DNA of 64,000 bases from Kordia sp039026955. Lineage in GTDB: Bacteria; Bacteroidota; Bacteroidia; Flavobacteriales; Flavobacteriaceae. The stretch's first letter is position 1, and each line of letters begins with the position of its first letter. The stretch spans positions 1 through 64,000 of the forward strand of contig JBCCLH010000019.1 in assembly GCA_039026955.1 (NCBI GenBank), given 5' to 3'. The position numbers and the translations under genes were made by a program. Positions 16,795 to 26,363 of this stretch are shown piece after piece. The notes below the pieces were generated by a model, which ran no database searches, had not been told where the DNA came from, and saw nothing but the letters and a program-made list of their open reading frames with translations.

Positions 16795-17603
16795 GCTTGT
16801 TTAAAACCTCGCTGTCGTTTGGCTTCAAAAATTAAAATAGCGGCAGCGACTGATACATTTATGGAATCAATTTTTCCTTGCATGGGAATGATGATGTTTT
16901 GGGTGGAATTGTGTAACCATTCATCGCTCAATCCGGTCGCTTCTGTGCCCACGACGATTGCGGTTGCTTTTTGAAAATTTTGAATGTGATAGTTTTCAGA
17001 AGCTGTTAACGCAGCACAATAAATCGAAATCTCTTCTTTTTGTAAGAACGAAATGATTTCCGCAGTACTTCCTGTGGCGATTTGTGTTGTAAATACACAA
17101 CCGACACTAGAGCGTACAATATTCGGGTTGTATAAGTCTGTTTTCGGATTCGCGATCAATACTGCATCAACATTCGCGGCATCGGCCGTTCTCAATAATG
17201 CGCCAATATTCCCTGGTTTTTCAGGAGCTTCTGCGACTAAAATCAGTGGATTTTGATTGTGAAACGAAATATGTTCAAGCGAATGTTCTTTCGTTTTCAT
17301 GATGGCAACGACACCTTCTGTGCTTGATCGATAGGCAAGTTTTTGGTACACTTCTTTAGAAATCTCAATGCATTCGGGCGTGTTTGTAGCACTGTTAACT
17401 AAGGTTTGTACACTTTCGTGGGAACAAATCTCAGGATAAAACAAAATGGTCTCAATCGTGTAGTTTCCCTCCATTGCTAAAGTCAATTCGCGAAAACCTT
17501 CCAAGACACATTTGCCTTCTTTTCTACGACTTCGCGATTTTTCTTGAAGTTGCAAAATGTATTTGACGAGCGAATTTTGTGTGCTAGAAATGTGTTTATA
17601 CAT
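16791..17603 (-). CDS. TrmH/SpoU-family RNA 2'-O-methyltransferase
   Basis: 270 residues. The N-terminal substrate-binding part starts with SSTQNSLVKYILQLQEKSRSRRKEG split over residues 6-30. The C-terminal SPOUT knot has EAPEKPGNIGALLRTADA, VVGTEATGLSD and IPMQGKIDSINVSVAAAILIFE, the three conserved SpoU motifs with the catalytic Arg in motif 1. Uses SAM to methylate rRNA or tRNA ribose; the target site is not predictable here. It is single-gene and convergent with the small GG peptide. Confidence 0.92.
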   Translation of the reverse strand: MYKHISSTQNSLVKYILQLQEKSRSRRKEGKCVLEGFRELTLAMEGNYTIETILFYPEICSHESVQTLVNSATNTPECIEISKEVYQKLAYRSSTEGVVAIMKTKEHSLEHISFHNQNPLILVAEAPEKPGNIGALLRTADAANVDAVLIANPKTDLYNPNIVRSSVGCVFTTQIATGSTAEIISFLQKEEISIYCAALTASENYHIQNFQKATAIVVGTEATGLSDEWLHNSTQNIIIPMQGKIDSINVSVAAAILIFEAKRQRGFKQA

Positions 17604-17748
17604 GCTGCAAATATATGGCTAAATCAATATAAAATAATTTGATTTATTAATGAAAATTGAAGTTGATAAAATTTTGTTTTTCACACTATTCATCGCAAGT
17701 TACTTCTTCATTATGAGTCTAGAATTCGACAATTGTAGCTTGTTTTCC

Positions 17749-17779
17749 TTTATTAAAGTAAATATTTCACCTACATTTG
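17749..17779 (+). promoter_or_regulatory. Candidate promoter of the T9SS cargo gene
   Basis: TTTA (17749-17752), 19 bases, TACATTTG (17772-17779), an exact -7 match. The ATG lies 25 bases further on. Confidence 0.55.
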
Positions 17780-17804
17780 AGTAATATTAAAATAACCGAT
17801 TTTT

Positions 17805-19277
17805 ATGAAGAAAATAATACTGTATATGTTCATTATTTGTATGAACTTTTTACAAGCGCAAATCGCAAATCCCGCAAGCGATTTGATTGTTTGTGATACT
17901 AATTTTGATGGGACGCTTTGTGTGGATTTAACTGTGCAAAATGCACAAATTTTAGGAAGCCAAAATCCAGCCGATTATACAATTACCTATCACTTAACGC
18001 AAACAGATGCAGACTTTGGTTCCAACGCAGTTAATCCAAACTCGTATTGCAATGCTTTTAGTGTAGAAACTATCTACGCTCGTTTGGAAGATAATGCCAT
18101 GAGTTCATTATTTGACACCACTAGTTTTGACCTAATTGTAAACATTCCACCTGCATTAGTACAAGTCACACCTTTATCGGTATGTGATGATGATTTTGAT
18201 GAAATTGTTACGTTCGATTTGACTTTCAAAGCGAATGAAATACTCGGCGGACAAACAGGAATTACACTCCAATATTATGCTAACAATTTAGATTTAATTA
18301 ACGATCTTCCGATTGCCGATCCAACTGCATTTCAAAATAATTCAAATCCACAAACCATTTTTGTGTCTGGGACAGATTCCAATAATTGTGAAACTGTAAT
18401 TACATTAGATATCAGAGTATTGCCAATTCCTACGCCAAATCCTAATCCAACACCAATTGAAGTCTGCGATGATGATAACGACGGTATTTCAGTAGTCGAT
18501 TTAACTGTGAGAGAAACAGAAATATTAAACTCTGAGCCAGGTATTACATTAACGTATCACAACTCACCAACCGATGCTGAAACAGGTCAAAATACAATTG
18601 CAGATCCTACAATGCACACAGTAAACATGACCAATGCCAATTCCAATGGACAAGTGATTATGTATATACGTGTACAGAGTGACTTTCAAATAGATAGTAA
18701 TAACGAATCTTGTTACACTGTGGTGGAATTGCCAGTAGTGGTGAATCCTTTACCTGTGGTAATCCTACCAGAAGATACAGCGGTTTGTGTAGATAACTTA
18801 GGTTCCTTAATCAATCCGTTTTCCATAGGAACCGATTTGGGACCTGGATTTATATATCAATGGACAACACCAGTAGGAATGAGCACTACGCCAACAGTTA
18901 CTGTTACTACCGCAGGAACGTATTCAGTATTTGTGACGGATACCAATTCGATCACTTCGTGTAGTTTTAGCGACAGTGTCACCTTTACAGGAGATTTTCC
19001 TCCGTGTTCCTTGTCTGTGCCAGAAGTAGACGCAAATTCAATAACTATATATCCGAATCCTGTTTCGGATGAATTGATCGTAACCTCAGAAACGAATCTA
19101 CAAATAGAAAATGTAGCTATTTATTCTTTAGAAGGAAGATTGGTTCGTCAGCAAACTTCTAACTTTAATCAAGAAGAAATACGCATCAACGTGACTAAAT
19201 TCGCCGCAGGATTTTACATTCTAAAAATTCGAACTACTGAAAATAAATCCATCACAAAGCGATTCATCGTGAAATAA
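17805..19277 (+). CDS. T9SS type A sorting domain protein with three internal repeats
   Basis: 490-residue secreted protein. It has a signal peptide at 1-18 and three ~95-residue repeats, each opening with a Cys-Asp motif: VCDTNFDG (29-36), VCDDDFDE (126-133) and VCDDDNDG (220-227). Each continues with a DLT...ILG block and a TYH/QYY strand. An Ig/PKD-like segment (about 320-395) precedes the C-terminal type IX secretion signal beginning ITIYPNPVSDEL (413-424) and ending KSITKRFIVK. The protein is therefore exported across the outer membrane and probably surface-bound or released. Ligand unknown. Confidence 0.9.
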   Translation: MKKIILYMFIICMNFLQAQIANPASDLIVCDTNFDGTLCVDLTVQNAQILGSQNPADYTITYHLTQTDADFGSNAVNPNSYCNAFSVETIYARLEDNAMSSLFDTTSFDLIVNIPPALVQVTPLSVCDDDFDEIVTFDLTFKANEILGGQTGITLQYYANNLDLINDLPIADPTAFQNNSNPQTIFVSGTDSNNCETVITLDIRVLPIPTPNPNPTPIEVCDDDNDGISVVDLTVRETEILNSEPGITLTYHNSPTDAETGQNTIADPTMHTVNMTNANSNGQVIMYIRVQSDFQIDSNNESCYTVVELPVVVNPLPVVILPEDTAVCVDNLGSLINPFSIGTDLGPGFIYQWTTPVGMSTTPTVTVTTAGTYSVFVTDTNSITSCSFSDSVTFTGDFPPCSLSVPEVDANSITIYPNPVSDELIVTSETNLQIENVAIYSLEGRLVRQQTSNFNQEEIRINVTKFAAGFYILKIRTTENKSITKRFIVK

Positions 19278-19300
19278 TTCATGAAAAAAACATAGTAAAC

Positions 19301-19336
19301 AACCCAATACGAATTTTGAATTTGTATTGGGTTTTT
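19301..19336 (+). terminator. Rho-independent terminator after the T9SS gene
   Basis: AACCCAATAC (19301-19310) and GTATTGGGTT (19324-19333) form a perfect 10-bp stem followed by T residues. Confidence 0.75.
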
Positions 19337-19355
19337 ATGTGTATTTTTGTGTAAT

Positions 19356-19513
19356 ACCAATTAAACTATAAAATGCAACATATGGACTCGTTCATTTGGC
19401 ATCCTAGTTTCTTGCGAATAGTTTCCGTAGCTACGGCTATGCAATCCATTCACAGCGTCCTATGATGCCAAAACAACTTCGTCTCTAAAGTCGCATCTTG
19501 TAGTTTAATTGGT
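19356..19513. repeat. 158-bp nested palindromic element with 13-bp terminal inverted repeats
   Basis: ACCAATTAAACTA (19356-19368) is the exact complement of TAGTTTAATTGGT (19501-19513). Inside it, TTTGGCATC and GATGCCAAA form a second inverted pair, and CGTAGCTACG a third at the centre. There is no coding capacity. It sits 20 bases before the SGNH hydrolase start and could be a MITE-like or REP-like unit. Confidence 0.75.
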
Positions 19514-19533
19514 GTAAAAAGTTGAAAACGAAT

Positions 19534-20265
19534 ATGAAAATCCGGTTTTTGGTACTAGTACTCTCTTTTAGCATCTTCAGTTGTACTTCAGATGATGGAC
19601 TTCCCGATATGCCAACTCCAGCAACAGCGGAATCCAATGACGAGACTGTTGTACCAACATCTTATCAAATATTGTCTTTAGGTGATAGTTATACCATCGG
19701 ACAAAGTGTATGTGAGACTTGTCGTTTTCCAGAACAATTAAAAGACAGTCTTGCGAAAACATTTCCAGTAGATAATTTTAGTGTAGACGTCATTGCGCAA
19801 ACAGGCTGGACAACGACCAATCTTTTGTTTGCCATTAATAACGAAAATCCAACTAATGATTATGATTTGGTTACCTTATTAATTGGCGTAAACAATCAGT
19901 TTCAAGGACGTCCTTTTTCATTGTACGAGAATGAATTCCCAACATTGGTCACAAAAGCAATCACTTTTGCGAAAGGAGATGTTGATAATATCATCGTCGT
20001 TTCTATTCCAGATTATGCATTTACGCCTTTCGGTCAGGCATTTGGGAATCCTGATATAACTTCTGCAGAAATAGATCAATACAATAGTTTTGCGAATGAT
20101 TATTGCACCGCAAATTTAATCACGTTTGTCAATATTACCGATATTACTCGTGAAGGTTTGGAAAATACAGCATTGGTAGCAGCAGATAATTTACATCCTT
20201 CCGAACTCGCATATTCCTTATTTGTAGAACGTTTGTTGCCTGTTGCTGTGGATAAAATACAGTAA
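19534..20265 (+). CDS. SGNH/GDSL-family lipoprotein hydrolase
   Basis: 243 residues from ATG 19534; a TTG 12 bases upstream would lengthen the signal without benefit. The lipobox SIFSC puts the lipid-bearing Cys at 17. Catalytic blocks are GDSYT (50-54, nucleophile Ser52), IGVNN (117-121) and DNLHP (218-222) with the Asp/His pair. Likely an esterase or lipase attached to a cell-envelope membrane. The nested palindromic element lies immediately upstream and may carry its promoter or isolate it from the T9SS gene. Confidence 0.88.
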   Translation: MKIRFLVLVLSFSIFSCTSDDGLPDMPTPATAESNDETVVPTSYQILSLGDSYTIGQSVCETCRFPEQLKDSLAKTFPVDNFSVDVIAQTGWTTTNLLFAINNENPTNDYDLVTLLIGVNNQFQGRPFSLYENEFPTLVTKAITFAKGDVDNIIVVSIPDYAFTPFGQAFGNPDITSAEIDQYNSFANDYCTANLITFVNITDITREGLENTALVAADNLHPSELAYSLFVERLLPVAVDKIQ

Positions 20266-20606
20266 ATAACATGAGTTCGATATAACTATTTCGTTAAGCG
20301 CTTAATAGTCAATAATCTACAGAAACTGTCAAATCGAGCATTACTGAAAGTACCTAGCGAAGCTATCGAGATTCAATCGAAATTACAGCTTTTATTGTGT
20401 TCTCATGAACTACGTTCGGTATCTACGATAATGCTCGAACTGACAAATATTTATTTTTCAGTCAATTACGAGTAATTTGATGATTTCTTATGTCGAACTC
20501 ACGTCAAATACTAAACTTCACTTCTTATTTTGCTCAACTATTTAACAAAATCTGTAATGATTCTAAAAGCAGTTCGACCTACCACTCAACTAAAACAACT
20601 AATACA
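20266..20606. other. Intergenic gap containing a family 1 repeat
   Basis: 341 bases with no gene. The repeat at 20327-20445 fills a third of it. The rest is AT-rich leader sequence for the following lipoprotein. Confidence 0.6.
20327..20445. repeat. Palindromic intergenic repeat, family 1 copy B
   Basis: 119 bp with the same ends as copy A (TGTCAAATCGAGC ... GCTCGAACTGACA) and near-identical interior, but about 22 extra bases after the left arm. The two copies are 9 kb apart in the same orientation. Confidence 0.8.
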
Positions 20607-21410
20607 ATGAAAAAAGTTACGTTAGCACTGTTAGGTGTGTTCTTAATAATTGCCTGTAAAAACACTGAAAAGAAAGAAGAAACTTCGAAAACGACTCCCG
20701 AAACCACTGAAAAAGCCACCAAAAAATATCCAGATAACTTACAGAAAGTATTCGACGCGCATGGCGGAATAGACAAATGGAACGCTGCACAAACATTGGT
20801 CTATGAAATCGCGAAGCCAGATCATAACGAAAAGCATATCACAGATCTACATTCGCGAAAAACACGTTTGGAAGGAAATAATTTCACCATTGGTTATGAT
20901 GGAAAAGATGTGTGGCTTTCACAAAAAGATTCCACCGCATTTCGCAGCAATGCCCGTTTTTATCACAACTTATATTTCTATTTCTACGCGATGCCTTTTG
21001 TGTTAGGCGATGACGGAATTACCTATGAAAAAGCAGCTAGTTTAGAGTTTGAAGGTATTTTATATCCAGGCTATAAAATCTCATATGGTGAAAACGTGGG
21101 GGATTCTCCAGAAGATAACTATTTTATCTATTACAATCCAGAAACTTACAAAATGGAATGGTTAGGATATACGGTGACATATTCCACAGGAAAACCAAGT
21201 GATCGCGTGAGTTTTATTCGCTATGAAGATTGGCAAAAAGTAAATAATTTTGTCCTTCCAAAAGTCTTAACTTGGTACAAAACGAATGAAGAAGGAAAAG
21301 TAACCGAAGCTAGAAATTCTGCAAATTTTGTAAACGTAAGTGTGTCAGCTGAAACGATGAAAGAAGCTATGTATCAACGTCCAGAAGGTGCTGAGATTGT
21401 TCCAAAATAG
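20607..21410 (+). CDS. DUF6503 family lipoprotein
   Basis: 267 residues from ATG 20607; the longer in-frame upstream reading was rejected because this ATG gives a clean lipoprotein signal with Cys17 in LIIACK. A Thr/Lys/Glu linker (18-39) precedes a beta-rich domain starting YPDNLQKVFDAHGGIDKW. The family resembles LolA/outer-membrane-lipoprotein-sorting-like folds in layout, but no function is established. Single gene with a strong terminator behind it. Confidence 0.82.
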   Translation: MKKVTLALLGVFLIIACKNTEKKEETSKTTPETTEKATKKYPDNLQKVFDAHGGIDKWNAAQTLVYEIAKPDHNEKHITDLHSRKTRLEGNNFTIGYDGKDVWLSQKDSTAFRSNARFYHNLYFYFYAMPFVLGDDGITYEKAASLEFEGILYPGYKISYGENVGDSPEDNYFIYYNPETYKMEWLGYTVTYSTGKPSDRVSFIRYEDWQKVNNFVLPKVLTWYKTNEEGKVTEARNSANFVNVSVSAETMKEAMYQRPEGAEIVPK

Positions 21411-21460
21411 TAGACTTGATATAACAATAATATGTTTTGAAAAAGAAAAACATAGTACTA

Positions 21461-21492
21461 AAAAATCCTCTTCATGCGAAGAGGATTTTTTT
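21461..21492. terminator. Terminator hairpin after the DUF6503 gene
   Basis: AAAAATCCTCTTC and GAAGAGGATTTTT pair around a short loop (ATGC), with T runs in both directions. It serves the + gene at 21410 and possibly the - gene ending at 21514. Confidence 0.75.
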
Positions 21493-21513
21493 ATGTATAA
21501 AGTATGTTGTGTT

Positions 21514-21927
21514 TTATTGACCACCGCGCCAGGCGCCTCCACAGTGTAATTGATTTATATCATAACCGTTAAACATGATGTTGTTTAAACTGGTGCGCAA
21601 TTGGAAGCGTTTCGGTGTAATGTCTGGTAAAATACTATGTTCAGTTGTTAGATTGCGAAATGCAGCTGAAATATTATGATCACTCAGGACACCTCTGCGT
21701 AATCCCTTGTGTACGTATTCGCCAATAGTTGATAATTCTGGTAAGCGTTCTCGCACCTCCGAATATTCTGTGGCAATATTGCTTGACAGTTCAGTGAATG
21801 TTGGCAATTGAAAATTTTCAATCGCAGTGTTTTCATTGATCTGTTGCGTATCATCCGTTTCTTGTGCAGAAACTTGAAACGCCAGTACGATCATGAGACT
21901 TAAAGCAAGTTTTTGTATTTTTTTCAT
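21514..21927 (-). CDS. Secreted protein of unknown function
   Basis: 137 residues from ATG 21927 (MKKIQKLALSLMIVLAFQVSAQ), a standard signal peptide cut after VSA; a start 33 bases upstream is less plausible. The mature part has one Cys near the C-terminus (LHCGG) and no recognised domain. It lies 45 bases below the amidohydrolase pair on the same strand, possibly as the last gene of that transcript. I do not recognise a family. Confidence 0.6.
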   Translation of the reverse strand: MKKIQKLALSLMIVLAFQVSAQETDDTQQINENTAIENFQLPTFTELSSNIATEYSEVRERLPELSTIGEYVHKGLRRGVLSDHNISAAFRNLTTEHSILPDITPKRFQLRTSLNNIMFNGYDINQLHCGGAWRGGQ

Positions 21928-21971
21928 AACTTTTTCCTTTACATACGTTAGTAACAACAAGTTCTATAAAG

Positions 21972-23270
21972 TTACGGATTTTTGCTGTATTTTTTCTTAT
22001 AGCGCTTCCATAATTTTGTTTGATGTGTCTCCAAACTTAGTTCGCGTCCTTCAATAAATGCATGCGTTAAAATGTTTCCGCGCATGTCGAGTGCATCACC
22101 TTCACTAATGAATAGTGTTGCGTCTTTTCCAACTTCTAAGGTTCCTAAACGCGCATCAATTCCCAGAATTTTTGCCGTATTCGACGTAATGAGCTGTACC
22201 GCTTTTTCTTTGTCCAAACCATGTGCCGCCACTGTTCCTGCTAAAAATGGCAAGTTACGCGTATTCATACGTTCCATTTGACCGCTATTTTCCAATCCGA
22301 CCAATACGCCAGCATCTGTCAAGATTTTTGCTTTTTTATACGACAAATCATAATCTTCATCGTCCATTTCAGGAACAGAATGGGTTCTATGTAACAATAC
22401 AGGAATATTATTTTGGCGTAAAGTCGTTGCCACTTTATGCGCTTGATAGCCACCGACAATGACTATCTTTATGGTATTCTTCTTACCGAAATTGATAGCA
22501 TCTAAAATTCCTTTCTCCGTTTCTACGTGTACAAAAAGTTTTTGTGTGCCGTCCATGAGTCCGTCCATAGCTTCGTATGGTAAATTCTTTGGACTTCTAG
22601 AACCGTTAAAATAACTCTTTACATCATCAAAAACATCTTGAATTTGCTGTATCTGTTTCGGATAATTTTTGTTGGGACGCATGCCTCTTGGTTCACCCAA
22701 CCACCAACGTCCAAACGTAAAATTATTTGGCCAATTCATGTGAATGGCGTCATCTACTTTTACAGCAGCATCTTCCCATCCCCAAGCGTCTAATTGCACG
22801 ATAGAAGAAGTCCCAGAAACAGTGCCGCCACGTGGTGTAATTTGTGCGACTAAAATTCCGTTGGGTCTACAGCTTTCTACCACTTTCGATTCTGAATTAT
22901 ACGCAATCAAACTACGAATGTGCGGATTGAAACTCCCCGTTTCGTTCTGATCGCGCGTAGCTCTTACCGCATCTACTTCTACCAGCCCAAGTGTAGAATT
23001 TGGCGAAATAAATCCTGGATACACATGTTTGCCTTTGGCATCGATCACTTTTCCTTCGGTAGCCGAACCTGAAGTTCCCACGCGAAGTATTTTTCCATCT
23101 TTAAAAACAATGGTAGCATTTTCAACAACTTGTCCGTTGCCAATATGAGCAGTAGCACCTACAATGGAAATCGCTTCCGATTGTGGCGGAGCAGGCGTTT
23201 GTTGTGCATAACTGAACGTTCCAAACAAAACAGTTGCGCATAATACGAATCTATATATATAATTTTTCAT
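21972..23270 (-). CDS. Amidohydrolase-family secreted protein, metal site degenerate
   Basis: 432 residues with a signal peptide (1-22). The fold is that of imidazolonepropionase-like amidohydrolases: a beta sandwich with KDGKILRVG, a TIM barrel, and the closing LGTLEVGKDATLFISEGDAL motif. The metal-binding HxH that normally follows the first strand is replaced (VYPGFISPNSTLGL). Hydrolysis by the usual mechanism therefore looks doubtful. It follows the 993-residue homologue by 12 bases, and the two probably act together as a secreted pair. Confidence 0.85.
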   Translation of the reverse strand: MKNYIYRFVLCATVLFGTFSYAQQTPAPPQSEAISIVGATAHIGNGQVVENATIVFKDGKILRVGTSGSATEGKVIDAKGKHVYPGFISPNSTLGLVEVDAVRATRDQNETGSFNPHIRSLIAYNSESKVVESCRPNGILVAQITPRGGTVSGTSSIVQLDAWGWEDAAVKVDDAIHMNWPNNFTFGRWWLGEPRGMRPNKNYPKQIQQIQDVFDDVKSYFNGSRSPKNLPYEAMDGLMDGTQKLFVHVETEKGILDAINFGKKNTIKIVIVGGYQAHKVATTLRQNNIPVLLHRTHSVPEMDDEDYDLSYKKAKILTDAGVLVGLENSGQMERMNTRNLPFLAGTVAAHGLDKEKAVQLITSNTAKILGIDARLGTLEVGKDATLFISEGDALDMRGNILTHAFIEGRELSLETHQTKLWKRYKKKYSKNP

Positions 23271-23282
23271 GTCAGTTATGGT

Positions 23283-26264
23283 TTAAAAATATTCAACAGT
23301 ATCACAATGATGATGTACCTTTTCTTTCTTTTTTGGCGGTTGTGTTTTCATGCCTTTATTTTTTTCTAAAAGCATCATATTCATCAACTCGTTGCGTTCG
23401 TTTTGAATGTTTCTTCGCAATTGCGCATCACGCTCTAAATCAAAATAGACAGTTCCTTCAATCATGGTTGTTTGTGCTTTTGTGTAAATAGACATTGGGT
23501 GATCGGTCCACAATACCAAATCTGCTTGTTTGCCTGTTTTGATGCTTCCCACTTTATCGTCAATATGTAATAATTTAGCAGGATTGAGCGTCACAAATTT
23601 CCAAGCATCTTCTTCAGAAACACCGCCGTATTTCACTGCTTTTGCCGCTTCTTGATTCAATCTGCGTGACATTTCACCATCATCCGAATTAATTGCAACT
23701 ACTACATCTTGCTCGTGCATGATGGCAGCGTTGTACGGAATGGCATCATTCACTTCGTATTTATATGCCCACCAGTCTGAAAAGGTAGAGCCGCCGACAC
23801 CATGTGCTTTCATTTTGTCTGCTAATTTGTAACCTTCTAAAATGTGCGTGAAGGTATTAATATTAAAATTGAACTGATCAGCAACTTTCATCAACATGTT
23901 AATTTCACTTTGTACATACGAGTGACATGACACAAAGCGTTCTTTATTCAAGATTTCCAAGATAACTTCCATTTCAATATCGTAGCGATAGTTGCCGCTT
24001 TTCTTCTTAGCTTCATATTCTCGGGCACGTTGGAAATAATCGACAAATACTTGTTCTACGCCCATACGCGTTTGTGGGAAACGAGTCGTTTCATTATCGC
24101 CCCAATTACTTTGTTTTACATTTTCGCCCAAGGCAAATTTGATAAAACCTGCCGCATCTTTAAACAACATTTCATCTGCAGATCGTCCCCAGCGCAAACT
24201 TAAAATCGCAGAGCGACCGCCGATTGGATTTGCAGAACCGTGCAATAGTTGAATCGTAGTCACGCCGCCAGCCAAGTTTCTGTAAATATCAACATCTTCA
24301 GGATTTACGACATCTTCCATGTTTACTTCTGCGGTGGAATTGTGTCCTGCTTCATTGATTGCAAATGCTGCAATGTGTGAATGTTCATCCACGATTCCAG
24401 CGGTTAAATGTTTCCCTGTAGCGTCAATCACTCTCGCGCCACGTGCATTTATATTTTTTCCGATGCGAGAAATTTTTCCATCTTTTACCAATACATCGGT
24501 GTTTTGTAAAATGCCTTCTTCTTCGTTTGTCCAAACTGTGGCATTTTTGAATAAAATGGTTTCCTGTTGTGGTAAAGTAGTTGAGCCATACGCGCCATTC
24601 GGGTAGGAGATAGGTAACATTTTTGGCGCTTCCATTTTCGTATCTTTCTTTCCGTCTTTTTTGCGGTCAGCCTTTTTGACTTCTTTTTGAGTAGCATTGA
24701 AGGTAGATTCGGCGCCATTCGCTAACAAAGCTTTCCCAGAGAAAAACGTTGCATTTCTCACAGGTGCCGTCAAACGGATGAATTCTGTTTTTGAGGTATC
24801 TGCTGTGGTAAAATGTAATTGCAGCCAATCGTTTTTAAAAGTAATCTTTGAACCTAACTTCATCGAATCTTTCATCACGGTTGCTTTCAGTTTTTCGGCT
24901 GTACCTGCAATGTTTACGTCGTATATAGTTCCAGCTACATTGAACGTATATTTTCCACGTAAATCTCGTTGTGATTTGTCTTTAAAGATAGTAGCATTTC
25001 CTTGTACCCAGTTTTCATAAATCACGGTTTTCTTATCAAAAATATCACCTGAAGTAATTAAAAAATTGGCGTGACGTCCGTTTTGAAGTGTTCCTATCTT
25101 GTCTTCTTGTTGTAGCATTTTTGCAGGAATTGTTGTCAACGCTTCTAAGGCTTTGGTTTTGTCCAGACCATACTTAAGTGCTTTGTGTAAGTTGTTTTTA
25201 AATTCCGTGCCCGATTTGCTACTGTGCATGGTAAAACTGAATAGAATTCCTTCATCTGCCAGTGCTTTTGGGTTAGAAGGTGCTTGATTCCAATGTTTCA
25301 TCGCTTCCAATTCCACAACACTTGCTGCATACGGATCAGATACATCGTACGCTTTTGGGAAATTGATCGGAATGATAAAGGAAGCATTTGTCGCCTTCAT
25401 CGCTTTGATGTTTTCATATTCGGTTCCGTCGCCGACTAAGACATATTGAATGCCGAATTCGTCACCAATGGCATCGGTTTTAATGCTGTTATGCTTGTTT
25501 CCCGAATGGAAAATTTGCACTAAGTTTTTGTTGGCTTGCAAGGCTTCCAATGCCAAATCAGTACGTTTTGCGTTTCCTTTGGCATACCAATCTGCATCGT
25601 GATACATTTGACGAATCAGCGCCATGCTTCCCATCAATGAAGTTGGATACGCTTGTCGCGATGTATTGCTTTTTTGATAGGATAAGTATTGTGCAGAACG
25701 CTCTTCTAGAATTCGAACACTGTTATCTACTTTGGTATTCAGTGCGACTAAAATTCCGTTTCCTCTCACAATTCCGTCTTGTAAATGCGTGTTTACAGTT
25801 CCAAAACCAGCTTTTAAAAGGTTGTTTGCTTTTTTAGTGTCGAATTTAAACTTGTCAATCGGATTGACGTCTGGTCGAATGTGATCGTTCCAGTAGTAGC
25901 CTTCGCGTCCGGCATCATATTGTGGCGCAGCTCTCCAACTTCCTGGACTTCTTTTTGGTTTTTGTAAACCGAAATCTGAAAATGGATCAATGAAGGATGG
26001 ATAGATACTTTTTCCTGTCAAATCTACAACAGTAGCATTTTTAGGAATCGAAATATTGGCGCCAGTTTGAATGACTTTTCCATCTTGAATAAGGAGTGTT
26101 CCTTTGTCAATTACCTGTGTGGGCGTGACATAAATTTTTGCATTGGTAAATGCTGTTACAGTATGGTTTTCTGTTTTTACACCGTCGTTTTTAGGGAAGT
26201 ATTCTTGTGCAAGAATGGTAAAATTACAGAAAAAGAGTAACAGCAGTAAGTGTGATTTTTTCAT
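23283..26264 (-). CDS. Large two-domain amidohydrolase-family secreted protein
   Basis: 993 residues with a signal peptide (1-19). Two amidohydrolase-like halves are joined by a Lys/Asp-rich linker near 545-560. The first half lacks the HxH motif (IYPSFIDPFSDFGL). The second keeps it (TAGIVDEHSHIAAF) and also has VSCHSYV, NTFTHILEGY and NSDDGEMSRR, consistent with an active metallo-hydrolase. Both end with a KTGKQADLVLW-type motif. Imidazolonepropionase or cyclic-peptide hydrolysis are possible activities; substrate unknown. A His-rich C-terminal end (VHHHCD) is unusual. Confidence 0.87.
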   Translation of the reverse strand: MKKSHLLLLLFFCNFTILAQEYFPKNDGVKTENHTVTAFTNAKIYVTPTQVIDKGTLLIQDGKVIQTGANISIPKNATVVDLTGKSIYPSFIDPFSDFGLQKPKRSPGSWRAAPQYDAGREGYYWNDHIRPDVNPIDKFKFDTKKANNLLKAGFGTVNTHLQDGIVRGNGILVALNTKVDNSVRILEERSAQYLSYQKSNTSRQAYPTSLMGSMALIRQMYHDADWYAKGNAKRTDLALEALQANKNLVQIFHSGNKHNSIKTDAIGDEFGIQYVLVGDGTEYENIKAMKATNASFIIPINFPKAYDVSDPYAASVVELEAMKHWNQAPSNPKALADEGILFSFTMHSSKSGTEFKNNLHKALKYGLDKTKALEALTTIPAKMLQQEDKIGTLQNGRHANFLITSGDIFDKKTVIYENWVQGNATIFKDKSQRDLRGKYTFNVAGTIYDVNIAGTAEKLKATVMKDSMKLGSKITFKNDWLQLHFTTADTSKTEFIRLTAPVRNATFFSGKALLANGAESTFNATQKEVKKADRKKDGKKDTKMEAPKMLPISYPNGAYGSTTLPQQETILFKNATVWTNEEEGILQNTDVLVKDGKISRIGKNINARGARVIDATGKHLTAGIVDEHSHIAAFAINEAGHNSTAEVNMEDVVNPEDVDIYRNLAGGVTTIQLLHGSANPIGGRSAILSLRWGRSADEMLFKDAAGFIKFALGENVKQSNWGDNETTRFPQTRMGVEQVFVDYFQRAREYEAKKKSGNYRYDIEMEVILEILNKERFVSCHSYVQSEINMLMKVADQFNFNINTFTHILEGYKLADKMKAHGVGGSTFSDWWAYKYEVNDAIPYNAAIMHEQDVVVAINSDDGEMSRRLNQEAAKAVKYGGVSEEDAWKFVTLNPAKLLHIDDKVGSIKTGKQADLVLWTDHPMSIYTKAQTTMIEGTVYFDLERDAQLRRNIQNERNELMNMMLLEKNKGMKTQPPKKKEKVHHHCDTVEYF

Positions 26265-26363
26265 TACTGTACTTTAACTTTTTGGTCGATTAATTGATAA
26301 GCTAAAGATAAGACAGAATATGTTTATTAGACTGTATTAAGATTTTTTTAACGTTTTTAGTGT

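Noticed and set aside
20490..20606. In-frame extension of the DUF6503 lipoprotein
   Set aside because: It would bury the lipoprotein signal inside the protein; ATG 20607 gives a proper signal.
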